DNA of 63,239 nucleotides from Lachnospiraceae bacterium. GTDB lineage: Bacteria; Bacillota; Clostridia; Lachnospirales; Lachnospiraceae. A program made the translations under genes and the position numbers. Shown here piece by piece: positions 44,038 through 53,675 of this stretch. The notes under the pieces were generated by a model. The model searched no databases and had not been told where the DNA came from. It was given only the letters and a program-made list of their open reading frames with translations. The stretch's first letter is position 1. The number at the start of each line of letters is the position of its first letter. The stretch lies in the NCBI GenBank assembly GCA_017635395.1, contig JAGBLN010000026.1, positions 1-63,239 of the forward strand. The letters are read 5' to 3'.

Positions 44038-44574
44038 ATGAAATCAAAATTGACAATGTTAGCAAGTGCAGTCCTGCTGCTTATTGTAGGTGTAGCAATG
44101 ATAATCTATCCCGCTGCATTCGTAACTGTAACGGTCAAGGTTCTCGGCATTGTTCTTGCAATTATCGGACTTATTGGAATCATTTCCACAGTGATAGCTA
44201 AAAATTTCGGTGTATCCGGCATAACCACCATAGTCGGTTCGGTTGTTTCCATTATCCTTGGCGCAGTCATCTTCTTTAAGCCTGACCTGCTGACCACCTA
44301 TGCGCCTTATGTTATCGGCGGCCTGATCTGCATCTACGGCATAATAAATATGATCCACTGTCTTGATATCAAAAAGAATACAGACAGAAATTGGGCTGTG
44401 CCTCTTGCCCTGTCTGCCGTAGCGATTCTTGCAGGCATCATCATCATAGTGTTTGTAGTACTCAATCCTGCAATTGTCATGGATATACTGATCCGTATCG
44501 CAGGCATCATCGTTGTATACAGCGCTTGCGTAAGCATCTGGATCAACCTTATGAGAAAGGTCAAAAAAGACTGA
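44038..44574 (+). CDS. DUF308/HdeD-like membrane protein
   Basis: 178 residues with six hydrophobic helices in three pairs, the layout of the HdeD/DUF308 family (MLASAVLLLIVGVAMIIYPAAFVTVTVKVLGIVLAIIGLIGI; repeated as VGSVVSIILGAVIFFKPDLLTTYAPYVIGGLICIYGIINMI). HdeD is linked to acid tolerance in enterobacteria; its role in clostridia is unknown. GGGG precedes the ATG. Monocistronic. Confidence 0.82.
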   Translation: MKSKLTMLASAVLLLIVGVAMIIYPAAFVTVTVKVLGIVLAIIGLIGIISTVIAKNFGVSGITTIVGSVVSIILGAVIFFKPDLLTTYAPYVIGGLICIYGIINMIHCLDIKKNTDRNWAVPLALSAVAILAGIIIIVFVVLNPAIVMDILIRIAGIIVVYSACVSIWINLMRKVKKD

Positions 44575-44605
44575 TCCCATTTTATATGCAACTTAACAAT
44601 TACAA

Positions 44606-44636
44606 AAAACCGGAGGTTTCGAACCTCCGGTTTTAC
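44606..44636 (+). terminator. Bidirectional terminator between the DUF308 and DHH genes
   Basis: Perfect inverted repeat AAAACCGGAGGTT-TCG-AACCTCCGGTTTT (44606-44634), T-tailed on both strands, between converging genes. Confidence 0.9.
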
Positions 44637-44659
44637 TTTATGTTTTTATTCCAAAATTC

Positions 44660-45586
44660 TTATCTTCCGTTCAGCTTTTCTACTATCTTGGGCAGCTCTT
44701 CGTCAACAATGTCATTGTCCAGCTGGCAGGTACCTGCATTAGCATGTCCGCCGCCGCCATAAGACAGGCACAGGTCACCGATATTAACCTTAGATGCCTT
44801 GTTGATAATGGACTTACCAATCATGACAGCCGTATTCTGTCTGCGGAATCCCCATGCCACATGTACGCTCATCTCTACTTCAGGCCACATAGCATAAACC
44901 ATGAAACGGTTTCCGGTATAGATAGGATCCTCTTCACGAAGGTCTACAACAGCAACCCTGTCATAAATCTTTGTTACTTTCTCGAGCTGAGCCTTGAAAA
45001 GCTCCTGCTGTTCGAAGTACATATCTACTCTTTCCTTTACATCAGGAAGAGCCAGGACATCATCGATTGAGTGGTCAACACAGTAATCAATAAGTTCCAT
45101 CATAAGATCATAGTTAGAAATCCTGAATGAGTGGAATCTTCCAAGTCCTGTTCTTGCATCCATAAGGAAGTTCATAAGTACCCAGCCCTTAGGATCAAGG
45201 ATCTCGTCACGGTTGAAGTCTGCACTGTCGCCCTTGTCAACGGCTTCCATTATCTCATCAGAAACCCTTACGAATTTCTCCTTGCCGCCGTAATAATCAT
45301 ATACAACCCTGGCTGCAGACTTTGCGTCGCCATCAATAATGAACCTGCCTTCCCAGTTCTTATCCTTGCATCTTTCCAGCTCACTCTCGTGGTGGTCAAA
45401 TGCTATGCCAACCCTGTCATCAAAGGGAAGGTTCGTGGTGATGTCATTAGACGTGATATCGATCTTGCCGTCCTGAACATCCTTGGGATGAACGAACTTA
45501 ATCTCATCGATGAGATCGATCTCCTTCAAAAGCATCGCACAAACAAGTCCGTCAAAGTCGCTCCTTGTAACCAGTCTCTTTTTCAT
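44660..45586 (-). CDS. DHH-family phosphoesterase
   Basis: 308 residues. SDFDGLVCA (residues 8-16), FDHHE (the DHH motif, about 83-87) and the DHHA1 motif YGGGGHANAGTC near the C-terminus are intact. The family includes exopolyphosphatases and c-di-AMP/nanoRNA phosphodiesterases; the exact substrate cannot be read from sequence. Cytosolic, no extra domains. ATG at 45586; monocistronic after engB. Confidence 0.85.
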   Translation of the reverse strand: MKKRLVTRSDFDGLVCAMLLKEIDLIDEIKFVHPKDVQDGKIDITSNDITTNLPFDDRVGIAFDHHESELERCKDKNWEGRFIIDGDAKSAARVVYDYYGGKEKFVRVSDEIMEAVDKGDSADFNRDEILDPKGWVLMNFLMDARTGLGRFHSFRISNYDLMMELIDYCVDHSIDDVLALPDVKERVDMYFEQQELFKAQLEKVTKIYDRVAVVDLREEDPIYTGNRFMVYAMWPEVEMSVHVAWGFRRQNTAVMIGKSIINKASKVNIGDLCLSYGGGGHANAGTCQLDNDIVDEELPKIVEKLNGR

Positions 45587-45739
45587 GCCATCTCCGTTCC
45601 GGGTAATCCCCTCATTTATTATGCTTCTCTTATAGCAGAAAAACTGCTATTACAATACATTAAAATCTTGTATATTTTAACATTATTTTTTTATTATATC
45701 AAGAATGTTATGTAAACGTTCACAGCTTATTTACAAAAA

Positions 45740-46342
45740 TCATTCTTCCGAAACAGCAGGATTTACATACTCCTCTATAAGCGCATATACATTCTCAATC
45801 CCCTGCTTCGAAACTGACGAAAACGGTATCAGTACATCATCCTGTTTTAGCCCCAGAGCCTCACGCAGCATCTTTTTATGCTTGTCCAGCTGGCTCCGCT
45901 TTATCTTGTCTGCCTTAGTAGCTATTATTACAGGCCTGTATCCCTGATATACAACCCAATCATACATCTGCAGGTCATTCTTCCCAGGCTCATGCCTTAT
46001 ATCGATAAGCAGGAATATTAATTTAAGCTGCTTTGACGTATGAAGATAGTTTTCAACCATTCTGCCCCACTTGGCAGCCTCAGTCTTTCCTGCCTTGGTA
46101 TATCCATATCCAGGAAGGTCTACCAGGTAAAAATCTTTATTAACGTTGTAATAATTTATTGTCTGGGTCTTGCCAGGTTCAGAGCTGGTACGCGCTAATG
46201 ACTTGCGCTGCACAAGGGAATTGATCAGGGAAGACTTCCCCACATTGCTCTTGCCCGCAAAAGCAAATTCCGGCAGTTCATTATCCGGCAGCGTGCTTGT
46301 TATTCCGCATACACATTCCAGTTCAACGTTCTTTATCTTCAT
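45740..46342 (-). CDS. engB: Ribosome biogenesis GTPase EngB (YsxC/YihA)
   Basis: 200 residues. G1 GKSNVGKSS, G3 DLPGYG, G4 TKADK and G5 SSVSKQG. Needed for 50S subunit assembly. The ATG overlaps the lon stop by four bases, the standard lon-engB arrangement of Firmicutes. Confidence 0.95.
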   Translation of the reverse strand: MKIKNVELECVCGITSTLPDNELPEFAFAGKSNVGKSSLINSLVQRKSLARTSSEPGKTQTINYYNVNKDFYLVDLPGYGYTKAGKTEAAKWGRMVENYLHTSKQLKLIFLLIDIRHEPGKNDLQMYDWVVYQGYRPVIIATKADKIKRSQLDKHKKMLREALGLKQDDVLIPFSSVSKQGIENVYALIEEYVNPAVSEE

Positions 46343-48786
46343 ACAAAAGCTCTTTCAACCACTTCATCCATATGTTTCACGAATACAATATCCATGCCTT
46401 CAAGTATCTCTGTATCGATTTCCTCTACATTGCGGCGGTTTTCATCCGGCAGGAGCACGGTCTTTATCCCTATAGTCTTAGCTGCCAGGATTTTCTCTTT
46501 CAAGCCGCCAACAGGCATGACATTACCCCTCAGGGAAATTTCACCCGTCATAGCTATCTTCCTGTCAACCTTCTTGCCTGTAACAGCAGAAAGAATTGCT
46601 GTAGCCATCGTGATGCCGGCGCTGGGGCCATCCTTGGGCACTGCGCCTTCGGGAAGATGGACATGAATGTCATGAGTCTGGAAAAATTCTTTTTCCACAT
46701 TCCACTTCGGCGCAACGGACCTAACATATGAAAATGCAGCCATTGCAGATTCCTTCATCACGTCTCCAAGCTGTCCGGTAAGTGAAAGGTCCCCCTTTCC
46801 CGGCAGGATGTTTACTTCCACCTGAAGAGTCGTACCTCCAACAGAAGTCCAAGCCAGGCCCCTTGCAATACCCACCTCATTTTTCTTGTTCATCTGTTCA
46901 GGCGGGAATTTGATCTTGCCCAGGTACTTTTCAAGGTTCTTTGCCGTAACGATTATCTTTTTTGAGTCCTTATTCTCAAGTATCTCAACAGCCGCCTTCC
47001 TGCAGAGCTTGGATATCTCCCTCTCAAGCTCACGGACACCGGCCTCCCTGCAGTAGCATTCTATTATCTTTTCTATTGCGCTGTCGGATATCTTAAGCTG
47101 CGAAGGCTTCACTCCGGTCTTTTCATAAGTCTTTTTTACCAGATGTTCCTTTGCAATATGGAACTTCTCGTTATTGGTATAGCCGGCTATATCAATAATC
47201 TCCATACGGTCAAGCAAAGGTCTCGGAATGCCTTCTTCATCATTTGCCGTAGCAATGAAAAGCACATCCGAAAGGTCCTGGGAAAGCTCCACGTAATGGT
47301 CCCTAAAGTTCTTATTCTGCTCAGAATCAAGCACCTCCAGCATGGCAGACGCTGTATCACCCCTGTAATCCTGGCTCATCTTGTCAATCTCATCAAGGAG
47401 CATCAGCGGATCTTTTACGCCCGCACTCTTTAAGCCGGCAGAAATACGGCCGGGCATTGCACCCACATAAGTCTTCCTATGTCCTCGTATTTCAGCCTCG
47501 TCCCTTACTCCGCCAAGACAGATGCGTACGTAAGGCTTTTCCGTTGCCTCAGCCACAGACCTTGCTATGGATGTCTTTCCTGTACCCGGAGGTCCTACAA
47601 GGCACAGTATAGCCGCATCTGACTTACCGGTAAGTGTCCTTACCGCAAGATACTCCAGTACACGTTCCTTTACATCCTTAAGGCCGTAATGATCCCTGTC
47701 CAGGATCTGCTTAGCCTTCTTTATATCGATTACATGGTCATAGCCTTCAGACTTCTTATCCCAGGGAAGCTCAAGAAGGGTCTCTATATACGCCCTCTCC
47801 ATGGCGCCTTCCTGACTCATGCCGCCGTTCTGCTCAAAGTGGCGGATTTCTTTTTTGAGTTTTGCCTTAACCTCGTCAGACGCTACCAGTGCCTCAGCCG
47901 CTTTCTTGTACTGTTCAACTTCCGAAACCTCATCCGGATCATCGTTCAGTTCGCTCTGAATATAGCTTAACTGTTCGCGGAGGATATACTCTCGCTGGTG
48001 TTCATCCACCTGCCTTGAGATCTGTTCACTGATTTCCTTCCTTGCATTCATGATGCTCTTTTCATTCGAAAGCAGACCGATAAGTTTTTTGCACCTTAAT
48101 TCAAGATCAACGGTCTGCAAAATATTCAGACGGTCCTTTTCTTCCAGCGGAAGATTTGCGCCAATATCGTTAGTAAGCACATCCAGGTTCTTTATCTTCC
48201 TGAGCCTTTTAAACTCCCTACTGCCCGGTGCACCGTACTCTCTAAGGAGCTGCTCGCATGCTGTGATAACCAAGCGCCTCAAAGCCTCAGCTTTTATTGC
48301 ATCATCTATGGAAAAATCATTGTATTCTTCAACATGGCCAACGAAATATGCCGGATAATCTTCAAAATCCGTAAGCATAGCTCTCTGCAGACCGACCACC
48401 TGGACACGGACCACACCGTTATCCTGCCGGATGACCTGCGTTGTCTTTGCTATGGTGCCAATGCTTCCGTTATGAAGAACCTCAGGAATCTTTGTTTCAT
48501 CATCGTCATCGTTTGCCAGAGGATCCTTCCCGCCGGCGATCATGCCTATTATTTCAGCAAAGTCAATCTCTTTGTTCTTCTTTTCTGTTAACTCACTCAA
48601 AAGAAAAAAGCGGCCGTCCGAAAGCATGGCAGCCTCCACAGCCCTTATGGACTGCTTGCTGTCCAAATCAAACTGCATGGAACTCCCCGGAAAAAGAACC
48701 AGGTTCTTTACTACGATAACAGGGATCTCATCGGGTGCTATTATTACATTTTCCGTATTACTTTTTTTAGCTTTTTTATTTACCAT
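46339..48786 (-). CDS. lon: ATP-dependent protease La (Lon)
   Basis: 815 residues. N-terminal substrate domain, AAA+ module with Walker A GPPGTGKTS and Walker B LMLLDEIDK, and C-terminal protease domain with the catalytic Ser in PKDGPSAGITM and Lys in the GLKEKILAAK region. Degrades damaged and regulatory proteins in the cytosol. Fourth gene of tig-clpP-clpX-lon-engB. A hairpin (48809-48829) lies between clpX and lon. Confidence 0.96.
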   Translation of the reverse strand: MVNKKAKKSNTENVIIAPDEIPVIVVKNLVLFPGSSMQFDLDSKQSIRAVEAAMLSDGRFFLLSELTEKKNKEIDFAEIIGMIAGGKDPLANDDDDETKIPEVLHNGSIGTIAKTTQVIRQDNGVVRVQVVGLQRAMLTDFEDYPAYFVGHVEEYNDFSIDDAIKAEALRRLVITACEQLLREYGAPGSREFKRLRKIKNLDVLTNDIGANLPLEEKDRLNILQTVDLELRCKKLIGLLSNEKSIMNARKEISEQISRQVDEHQREYILREQLSYIQSELNDDPDEVSEVEQYKKAAEALVASDEVKAKLKKEIRHFEQNGGMSQEGAMERAYIETLLELPWDKKSEGYDHVIDIKKAKQILDRDHYGLKDVKERVLEYLAVRTLTGKSDAAILCLVGPPGTGKTSIARSVAEATEKPYVRICLGGVRDEAEIRGHRKTYVGAMPGRISAGLKSAGVKDPLMLLDEIDKMSQDYRGDTASAMLEVLDSEQNKNFRDHYVELSQDLSDVLFIATANDEEGIPRPLLDRMEIIDIAGYTNNEKFHIAKEHLVKKTYEKTGVKPSQLKISDSAIEKIIECYCREAGVRELEREISKLCRKAAVEILENKDSKKIIVTAKNLEKYLGKIKFPPEQMNKKNEVGIARGLAWTSVGGTTLQVEVNILPGKGDLSLTGQLGDVMKESAMAAFSYVRSVAPKWNVEKEFFQTHDIHVHLPEGAVPKDGPSAGITMATAILSAVTGKKVDRKIAMTGEISLRGNVMPVGGLKEKILAAKTIGIKTVLLPDENRRNVEEIDTEILEGMDIVFVKHMDEVVERAFV

Positions 48787-48808
48787 TTTTCCTTAAAATT
48801 CAGGAAAG

Positions 48809-48829
48809 ACCGCCGTGGCGGTCTTATTC
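48809..48829 (-). other. Hairpin between clpX and lon
   Basis: Perfect 8-bp stem AAGACCGC-CGTG-GCGGTCTT. The minus-strand tail TTTCCTGAATTTT is a poor T tract, so it is more likely a processing or partial termination site than a full terminator. Confidence 0.45.
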
Positions 48830-48883
48830 CCACGGACATTCATCCGTATTATTCAACTAGCCGGCCTGCGTAAAGCATTTACT

Positions 48884-50215
48884 TTACGCATCCTTCTTCA
48901 GTTTTTTCTTCAGTTCAGACGATTCAGCCATCCTTACTACAGCAGGCTTTTCCGTGCCCTCAGCAGCAGCTTTAGTAATGGTACACTTCTGTATGGTATC
49001 GTCAGAAGGGATCTCAAACATCACATCCATCATGATGTCTTCCATTATGGACCTAAGGCCCCTGGCACCGATCTTTCTTTCTAATGCCTTAGCCGCTATA
49101 AGCCTTACTGCCTCATCGTCGAATTCAAGCTCAACATCATCCAGATCGAACAGGCTCTGGTACTGCTTTATGAGAGCGTTCTTAGGCTCCGTAAGTATCC
49201 TTACCAAAGCATCCTCATCCAGGCCTTCCAGCGTAACATTGATGGGCACACGGCCTATGAACTCAGGAATAAGGCCAAACTTGGTCAGATCCTGAGGCGT
49301 CACAGACTTAAGCAGTTCTGATACTTCTGCATTATTCTGCGATGTAATATCAGCCTTGAAACCGATTGCCTTTTTATTGAGTCTTTCTCCGATTATCTTG
49401 TCAAGTCCGTCAAACGCACCACCACAGATAAACAGTATGTTAGTGGTATCAATCTGTATCAGCTCCTGATGGGGGTGCTTACGGCCTCCCTGCGGGGGAA
49501 CTGACGCAACAGTACCTTCAACGATCTTTAACAGGGCCTGCTGTACGCCTTCACCGGATACATCCCTGGTGATGGACACATTCTCGCCCTTCTTGGTAAT
49601 CTTGTCGATTTCGTCAATATAGACTATGCCGTGCTCTGCAAGTTTTACATTATAGTCAGCGGCCTGTATCAGCTTAAGTAGAATATTCTCCACGTCCTCG
49701 CCCACATAACCGGCCTCTGTAAGAGTGGTAGCATCAGCGATAGCAAAAGGCACGCCTATAATTTTTGCAAGAGTCTGGGCAAGATAGGTCTTTCCGGAGC
49801 CGGTAGGTCCTATCATAAGTATATTGCTCTTCTGAAGTTCTACGCTGTCAAACTCTCCGGACTTCTTTCCGTCCTTTTCTTTCCTAAGGCTTTCAGCAAG
49901 AATTCTCTTGTAGTGGTTATATACTGCTACGGCAAGAATCTTCTTCGCATCATCCTGTCCTATGACATACTCGTCCAGGAAGCGCTTTATCTCGACAGGC
50001 TTAAGGAGTTTAAAGTCATCGCCAAAGCCTTCGCCTAATCCGATCTCATCCTCGTCCTCATCATCAAACTCTTCGTTTATGATGCCCTGGCAGGTCTCCA
50101 CACACTCATCACATATATATATGTCATTAGGGCCTGCAATGATCTTGCGGACAAGTTCCTGATTCTTTCCGCAGAATGAACACCTGATCTTTCTGGGATC
50201 CATTGTTTTTGCCAT
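48884..50215 (-). CDS. clpX: ClpXP ATPase subunit ClpX
   Basis: 443 residues. N-terminal zinc-binding domain (CSFCGK...CDEC), AAA+ Walker A GPTGSGKT and Walker B VYIDEIDK, pore and sensor motifs. Unfolds substrates for ClpP. The ATG shares a base with the clpP stop (TAATG). Confidence 0.96.
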   Translation of the reverse strand: MAKTMDPRKIRCSFCGKNQELVRKIIAGPNDIYICDECVETCQGIINEEFDDEDEDEIGLGEGFGDDFKLLKPVEIKRFLDEYVIGQDDAKKILAVAVYNHYKRILAESLRKEKDGKKSGEFDSVELQKSNILMIGPTGSGKTYLAQTLAKIIGVPFAIADATTLTEAGYVGEDVENILLKLIQAADYNVKLAEHGIVYIDEIDKITKKGENVSITRDVSGEGVQQALLKIVEGTVASVPPQGGRKHPHQELIQIDTTNILFICGGAFDGLDKIIGERLNKKAIGFKADITSQNNAEVSELLKSVTPQDLTKFGLIPEFIGRVPINVTLEGLDEDALVRILTEPKNALIKQYQSLFDLDDVELEFDDEAVRLIAAKALERKIGARGLRSIMEDIMMDVMFEIPSDDTIQKCTITKAAAEGTEKPAVVRMAESSELKKKLKKDA

Positions 50216-50853
50216 TATTTCTTATCCTTCTTATCATCTGCACCCGGACGCTTATCTATAACTTCATCAATTAGTCCGAATTCCATTGCTTCCTGTGCTG
50301 ACTTCCAGTTGTCACGGTCTGTAGCGCTTACAAGTTCCTCATAAGTACGTCCGCAGTTTTCAGCAAGGATGCGGTTCATTTTTTCTTTGGTCTTTATGAT
50401 ATGCTTTGCAGCTATCTCGATTTCAGTAGCCTGGCCCTTTGTGCCGCCCAGAGGCTGGTGAATCATTATCTCCGCATTGGGAAGTGCATATCTCTTGCCC
50501 TTTGTACCGCCTGCAAGAAGGAATGCGCCCATGCTGGCAGCCATACCTATGCAGTTGGTGCACACATCGCATCTGATGAAGTGCATGGTATCATAGATAG
50601 CCATACCTGCAGTCACAGAACCACCGGGGCTGTTGATATAAAGCTGTATGTCCTTATCAGGATCCTCAGCCTCCAGGAAAAGCATCTGAGCTACGATCAG
50701 ATTTGCCGTAACATCAGTCACCTCGCTGCCCAGGAATATAATCCTGTCCTTTAATAATCTTGAAAAAATATCATAGGACCTCTCGCCGCGGCTGGTCTGC
50801 TCCACGACCATAGGCACCAGGTCATTGTATATAGTTGACTCCATAATAGCCAC
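50215..50853 (-). CDS. clpP: ATP-dependent Clp protease proteolytic subunit
   Basis: 212 residues. Catalytic triad visible: Ser in [11 protein letters not shown], His in IMIHQPLGG and Asp in TDRDNW. Forms the ClpXP chamber with ClpX. GGAGG precedes the ATG. Confidence 0.96.
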   Translation of the reverse strand: MAIMESTIYNDLVPMVVEQTSRGERSYDIFSRLLKDRIIFLGSEVTDVTANLIVAQMLFLEAEDPDKDIQLYINSPGGSVTAGMAIYDTMHFIRCDVCTNCIGMAASMGAFLLAGGTKGKRYALPNAEIMIHQPLGGTKGQATEIEIAAKHIIKTKEKMNRILAENCGRTYEELVSATDRDNWKSAQEAMEFGLIDEVIDKRPGADDKKDKK

Positions 50854-50885
50854 CTCCTAAAATTAACGCTTAATCAATTTCAATA

Positions 50886-52166
50886 TCAATCCTCAACGGC
50901 ATTATCTACAACTATCTCAAGAGCCTTCTTGATCCTGATATCCTTTCTGAAAGCTTCGATTTCGCGCTTTGAAAGCATGTTCCTTACTTCATCCACCTTC
51001 ATATTGTAGTTCTCAGCCATCTCTTCAAGCTCTTTTGTAAGGTCTTCCTCTGAAACCTCAATATTCTCTGCATTAGCAACTGCCTCAAGAGCAAGACGTG
51101 ATCTGATACGTTTCTCAGCCTGCGGCCTTGTCTGCTCAAGCATTATATCCTGGTTAAGGCCTGTGTACTGATAATACTGCTGGATGCTCATTCCCTGCAT
51201 CATAAGCCTCTGGCTGAACTCGTCGATTGAACGGCGTGCATCAGTCTCGATCATTGCCTCGGGAACCTCAACAGTCATGCCCTCAACAAGCTTCTCTATA
51301 ACAGCAGACTCTTTCTTATCCTTTGCTTCTGAAACCTTCTTCTCCTCAAGTTTCTTGCGGATGTCAGCCTTGTATTCATCTACCGAGTCAAATCCTGCAT
51401 CATCAGCGAAATCAGCATCAAGCTCAGGAACTTCCTTTTCCTTTACTTCGTGAAGCTTGCACTTGAATACTGCGGGCTTACCCTTAAGATGATCAGCCTG
51501 ATAATCCTCAGGGAATTTAACGTTTACATCAAACTCGTCACCGGCCTTGTGTCCGATGATCTGCTCCTCGAAACCGGGGATGAAAGCACCGGAGCCGATT
51601 GTAAGAGGATGGTTCTCAGCCTTGCCACCTTCAAATGCTACACCGTCAAGGAATCCTTCAAAATCGATTATAGCCTGGTCGCCGTCCTTAACCTCACGGT
51701 CAACAGCTACCATTCTTGACTGTTCTTCTCTTTCCTTGTTGATGCGTTCCTCTACATCCTCATCTGTTACCTCTGCAGATATCTTCTCAATATGAATGCC
51801 CCTGTACTCGCCGATTTCAGCGACAGGGTTAAGTGCAACTGTAGCCGTGAATATAAAAGGCTTTCCGGACTCCATCTGTACAACGTCGATATCAGGTGAA
51901 GAAACGATCTCTTCCTCAGAATCATTGTATGCATTCTCCCATGCTTCAGGGATGCAGATATTTGCAGCATCAGCATAGAAAACATCCTTGCCGTACATCT
52001 TTTCCATAACCTGACGGCTTACTTTACCCTTTCTGAAACCGGGAATACTTATTTTATTCTTATTCTTCTGAAAAGCCTTCTCAACAGCCTTCTCAAACTC
52101 TTCAGTGGGAACTTCCACTGTTATCTTTGCCATATTCTTTTCCAGTTTTTCGATTGAAGTATTCAT
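50886..52166 (-). CDS. tig: Trigger factor
   Basis: 426 residues. Ribosome-binding signature GFRKGKVSR (residues 44-52), a PPIase domain (about 155-245, GDQAIIDFEGFLDG and FIPGFEEQIIGHKAGDE) and the helical C-terminal arms. Chaperone for nascent chains. First gene of the proteostasis cluster. AGGAGG lies about 11 bases before the ATG. Confidence 0.96.
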   Translation of the reverse strand: MNTSIEKLEKNMAKITVEVPTEEFEKAVEKAFQKNKNKISIPGFRKGKVSRQVMEKMYGKDVFYADAANICIPEAWENAYNDSEEEIVSSPDIDVVQMESGKPFIFTATVALNPVAEIGEYRGIHIEKISAEVTDEDVEERINKEREEQSRMVAVDREVKDGDQAIIDFEGFLDGVAFEGGKAENHPLTIGSGAFIPGFEEQIIGHKAGDEFDVNVKFPEDYQADHLKGKPAVFKCKLHEVKEKEVPELDADFADDAGFDSVDEYKADIRKKLEEKKVSEAKDKKESAVIEKLVEGMTVEVPEAMIETDARRSIDEFSQRLMMQGMSIQQYYQYTGLNQDIMLEQTRPQAEKRIRSRLALEAVANAENIEVSEEDLTKELEEMAENYNMKVDEVRNMLSKREIEAFRKDIRIKKALEIVVDNAVED

Positions 52167-52239
52167 TTAAAATTATTCCTCCTGAACTTTTCTCCGGGTA
52201 AAGCTTACAATTCCCCTATACCCGCACACATACTTTGAC

Positions 52240-52248
52240 ATTATAGCA
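52240..52248 (-). promoter_or_regulatory. tig promoter, extended -10
   Basis: Minus-strand TGC-TATAAT (TATAAT at 52240-52245) about 70 bases before tig. No clear -35; the extended -10 may suffice. Confidence 0.55.
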
Positions 52249-52292
52249 CATTGTTTTTTTTTATTCCACACAAAAAACAACTATATTCAGAC

Positions 52293-52323
52293 AAAAAAAC
52301 AGCCGGCACCGGCCAGCTGTTTT
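52293..52323 (-). terminator. Terminator after bactofilin
   Basis: 10-bp stem with one mismatch (AACAGCTGGC/GCCGGCTGTT on the minus strand) and T7, ending the kinase-phosphatase-bactofilin unit before tig. Confidence 0.85.
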
Positions 52324-52355
52324 CAACGGTTATTCTCAATTTAAAACAGGATTTC

Positions 52356-52847
52356 TTATTCCGCAGCCTCATCCTTTTTGCTGCTTAAATACTCCTCAAA
52401 GAAGGCTCCGGCCCTTTCATCCGAATAGCTCCTCTTAAGGTCAATATCGCAGACAGCCCCAAGGTCTACATTTATGGTGCCTGTTCTTACCTCGCCGCTT
52501 ATGACTGCCGTCGAACCAACTGACATATTCTCCTCAACATCAATGGTTCCCATGACTGCGCCGTTTACATCAGCATTTTTTGCCTTGATATTGCCAAGGA
52601 TGGTCACATCAGGACCTACGCTTATATAGTCCAGGCACTCAATGTCGCTCTCGATATTTCCCTCAGTAAGCTCTACACGGCCCACACGGAGATTCTTGCC
52701 CTTGACTGTTCCCTTTAATTCAAGGGTACCGTCAATGTCAACATTGCCGTCCACGTCACCCGCAAGAAGCAGGTCGCCGTCCGACTCCACATCCCCGATT
52801 ATTTTCATTCCCTTCGGAATATAGCTTTTCTTTGAATCACCTTCCAT
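52356..52847 (-). CDS. Bactofilin (polymer-forming cytoskeletal protein)
   Basis: 163 residues. The central part repeats hydrophobic/glycine strands (MKIIGDVESDGDLLLAGDVDGNVDIDG, VTILGNIKAKNADVNGAVMG), the beta-helix of bactofilins that polymerises without nucleotide. A short N-terminal tail and an acidic C-terminal tail flank it. It follows a phosphatase and a kinase gene in one probable operon. Confidence 0.9.
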   Translation of the reverse strand: MEGDSKKSYIPKGMKIIGDVESDGDLLLAGDVDGNVDIDGTLELKGTVKGKNLRVGRVELTEGNIESDIECLDYISVGPDVTILGNIKAKNADVNGAVMGTIDVEENMSVGSTAVISGEVRTGTINVDLGAVCDIDLKRSYSDERAGAFFEEYLSSKKDEAAE

Positions 52848-52864
52848 TTTACCTTAACCCCTTT

Positions 52865-53665
52865 TTATTGTATTCCAAGATCAACATAGTACTCTTCCCC
52901 TGTGTTAAGGGACATGCATCCAAGACGGCTCGACTTGGAATTAAGCGCCATTCCGCAGTCTAAATCTATAAGCTTGTAGCCCCTGTAGGAATCAGACTTA
53001 AAAATCTTTCCCTTGCCATTTTCATCCAGATGATTGATACGCTGGGTAAAAATATGTCCCACGATGTATGTGTCATCCGGATACGCAAACGGCTTGGGCT
53101 GTCCATCAGCCTCAGGATCCCCGTACTTGTCGAGCAGGCTTTCCCATACTATCATCTCAGCCTGCTTCTTGGTTGCATTTTTATAGAAAAACTCCTGTCC
53201 GAAAGCCATCTGAAGTGAAAAGGAATGGGACAGGTGATAAGTAACATTTCCCAGCTTGACCCTCTTGATCAGACGGAGTCCCTTCAGATAACGCTCCATC
53301 TCATCCTGCTTCTTCCGGTTAAGCTTATAGAATGCCCTGTGGGTAGCCTCACCGCCGTTTGCGGCATGCACCCAAAGCTCGTAGGGATCGAGCTTCAGAT
53401 CATTATTCTCATTCCTGGCGATCCCCTTATCGCGCTTGCGGATATATTCTATCGCATTGAGCATCATCAGTTCATGGTTGCCGAGAAAAAGCTCCATATT
53501 CTTGCGTCTCATGATATCCTGTATGAGCTGTATACCGTCAGGGCCTCTGTCGATCACATCCCCCAGAACGTACATAAAATCATTATCAGAGAACCTGATC
53601 TTCTCAAGCATTTTTCTGAAGGTTTCGTAATGCCCATGTATATCGCTTAAAATATATATGTTCAT
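52865..53665 (-). CDS. PP2A-type metallophosphoesterase (protein phosphatase-like)
   Basis: 266 residues. The metallophosphatase motifs are all there: SDIHGH (7-12), GDVIDRGPD and GNHELMML, with further histidines in YHLSHS and VGHIFTQ. This is the lambda/PrpA-type serine/threonine phosphatase or ApaH-like branch. It could oppose the kinase encoded ten bases upstream. AAGGGG covers the kinase stop. Confidence 0.87.
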   Translation of the reverse strand: MNIYILSDIHGHYETFRKMLEKIRFSDNDFMYVLGDVIDRGPDGIQLIQDIMRRKNMELFLGNHELMMLNAIEYIRKRDKGIARNENNDLKLDPYELWVHAANGGEATHRAFYKLNRKKQDEMERYLKGLRLIKRVKLGNVTYHLSHSFSLQMAFGQEFFYKNATKKQAEMIVWESLLDKYGDPEADGQPKPFAYPDDTYIVGHIFTQRINHLDENGKGKIFKSDSYRGYKLIDLDCGMALNSKSSRLGCMSLNTGEEYYVDLGIQ

Positions 53666-53675
53666 CCGCTACCCC

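Noticed and set aside
44059-44580. Minus-strand frame of 173 codons opposite the DUF308 gene
   Set aside because: The plus-strand frame has a ribosome site, promoter and clear family topology; the antisense product is an unlikely Asp/Tyr/Cys-rich sequence.
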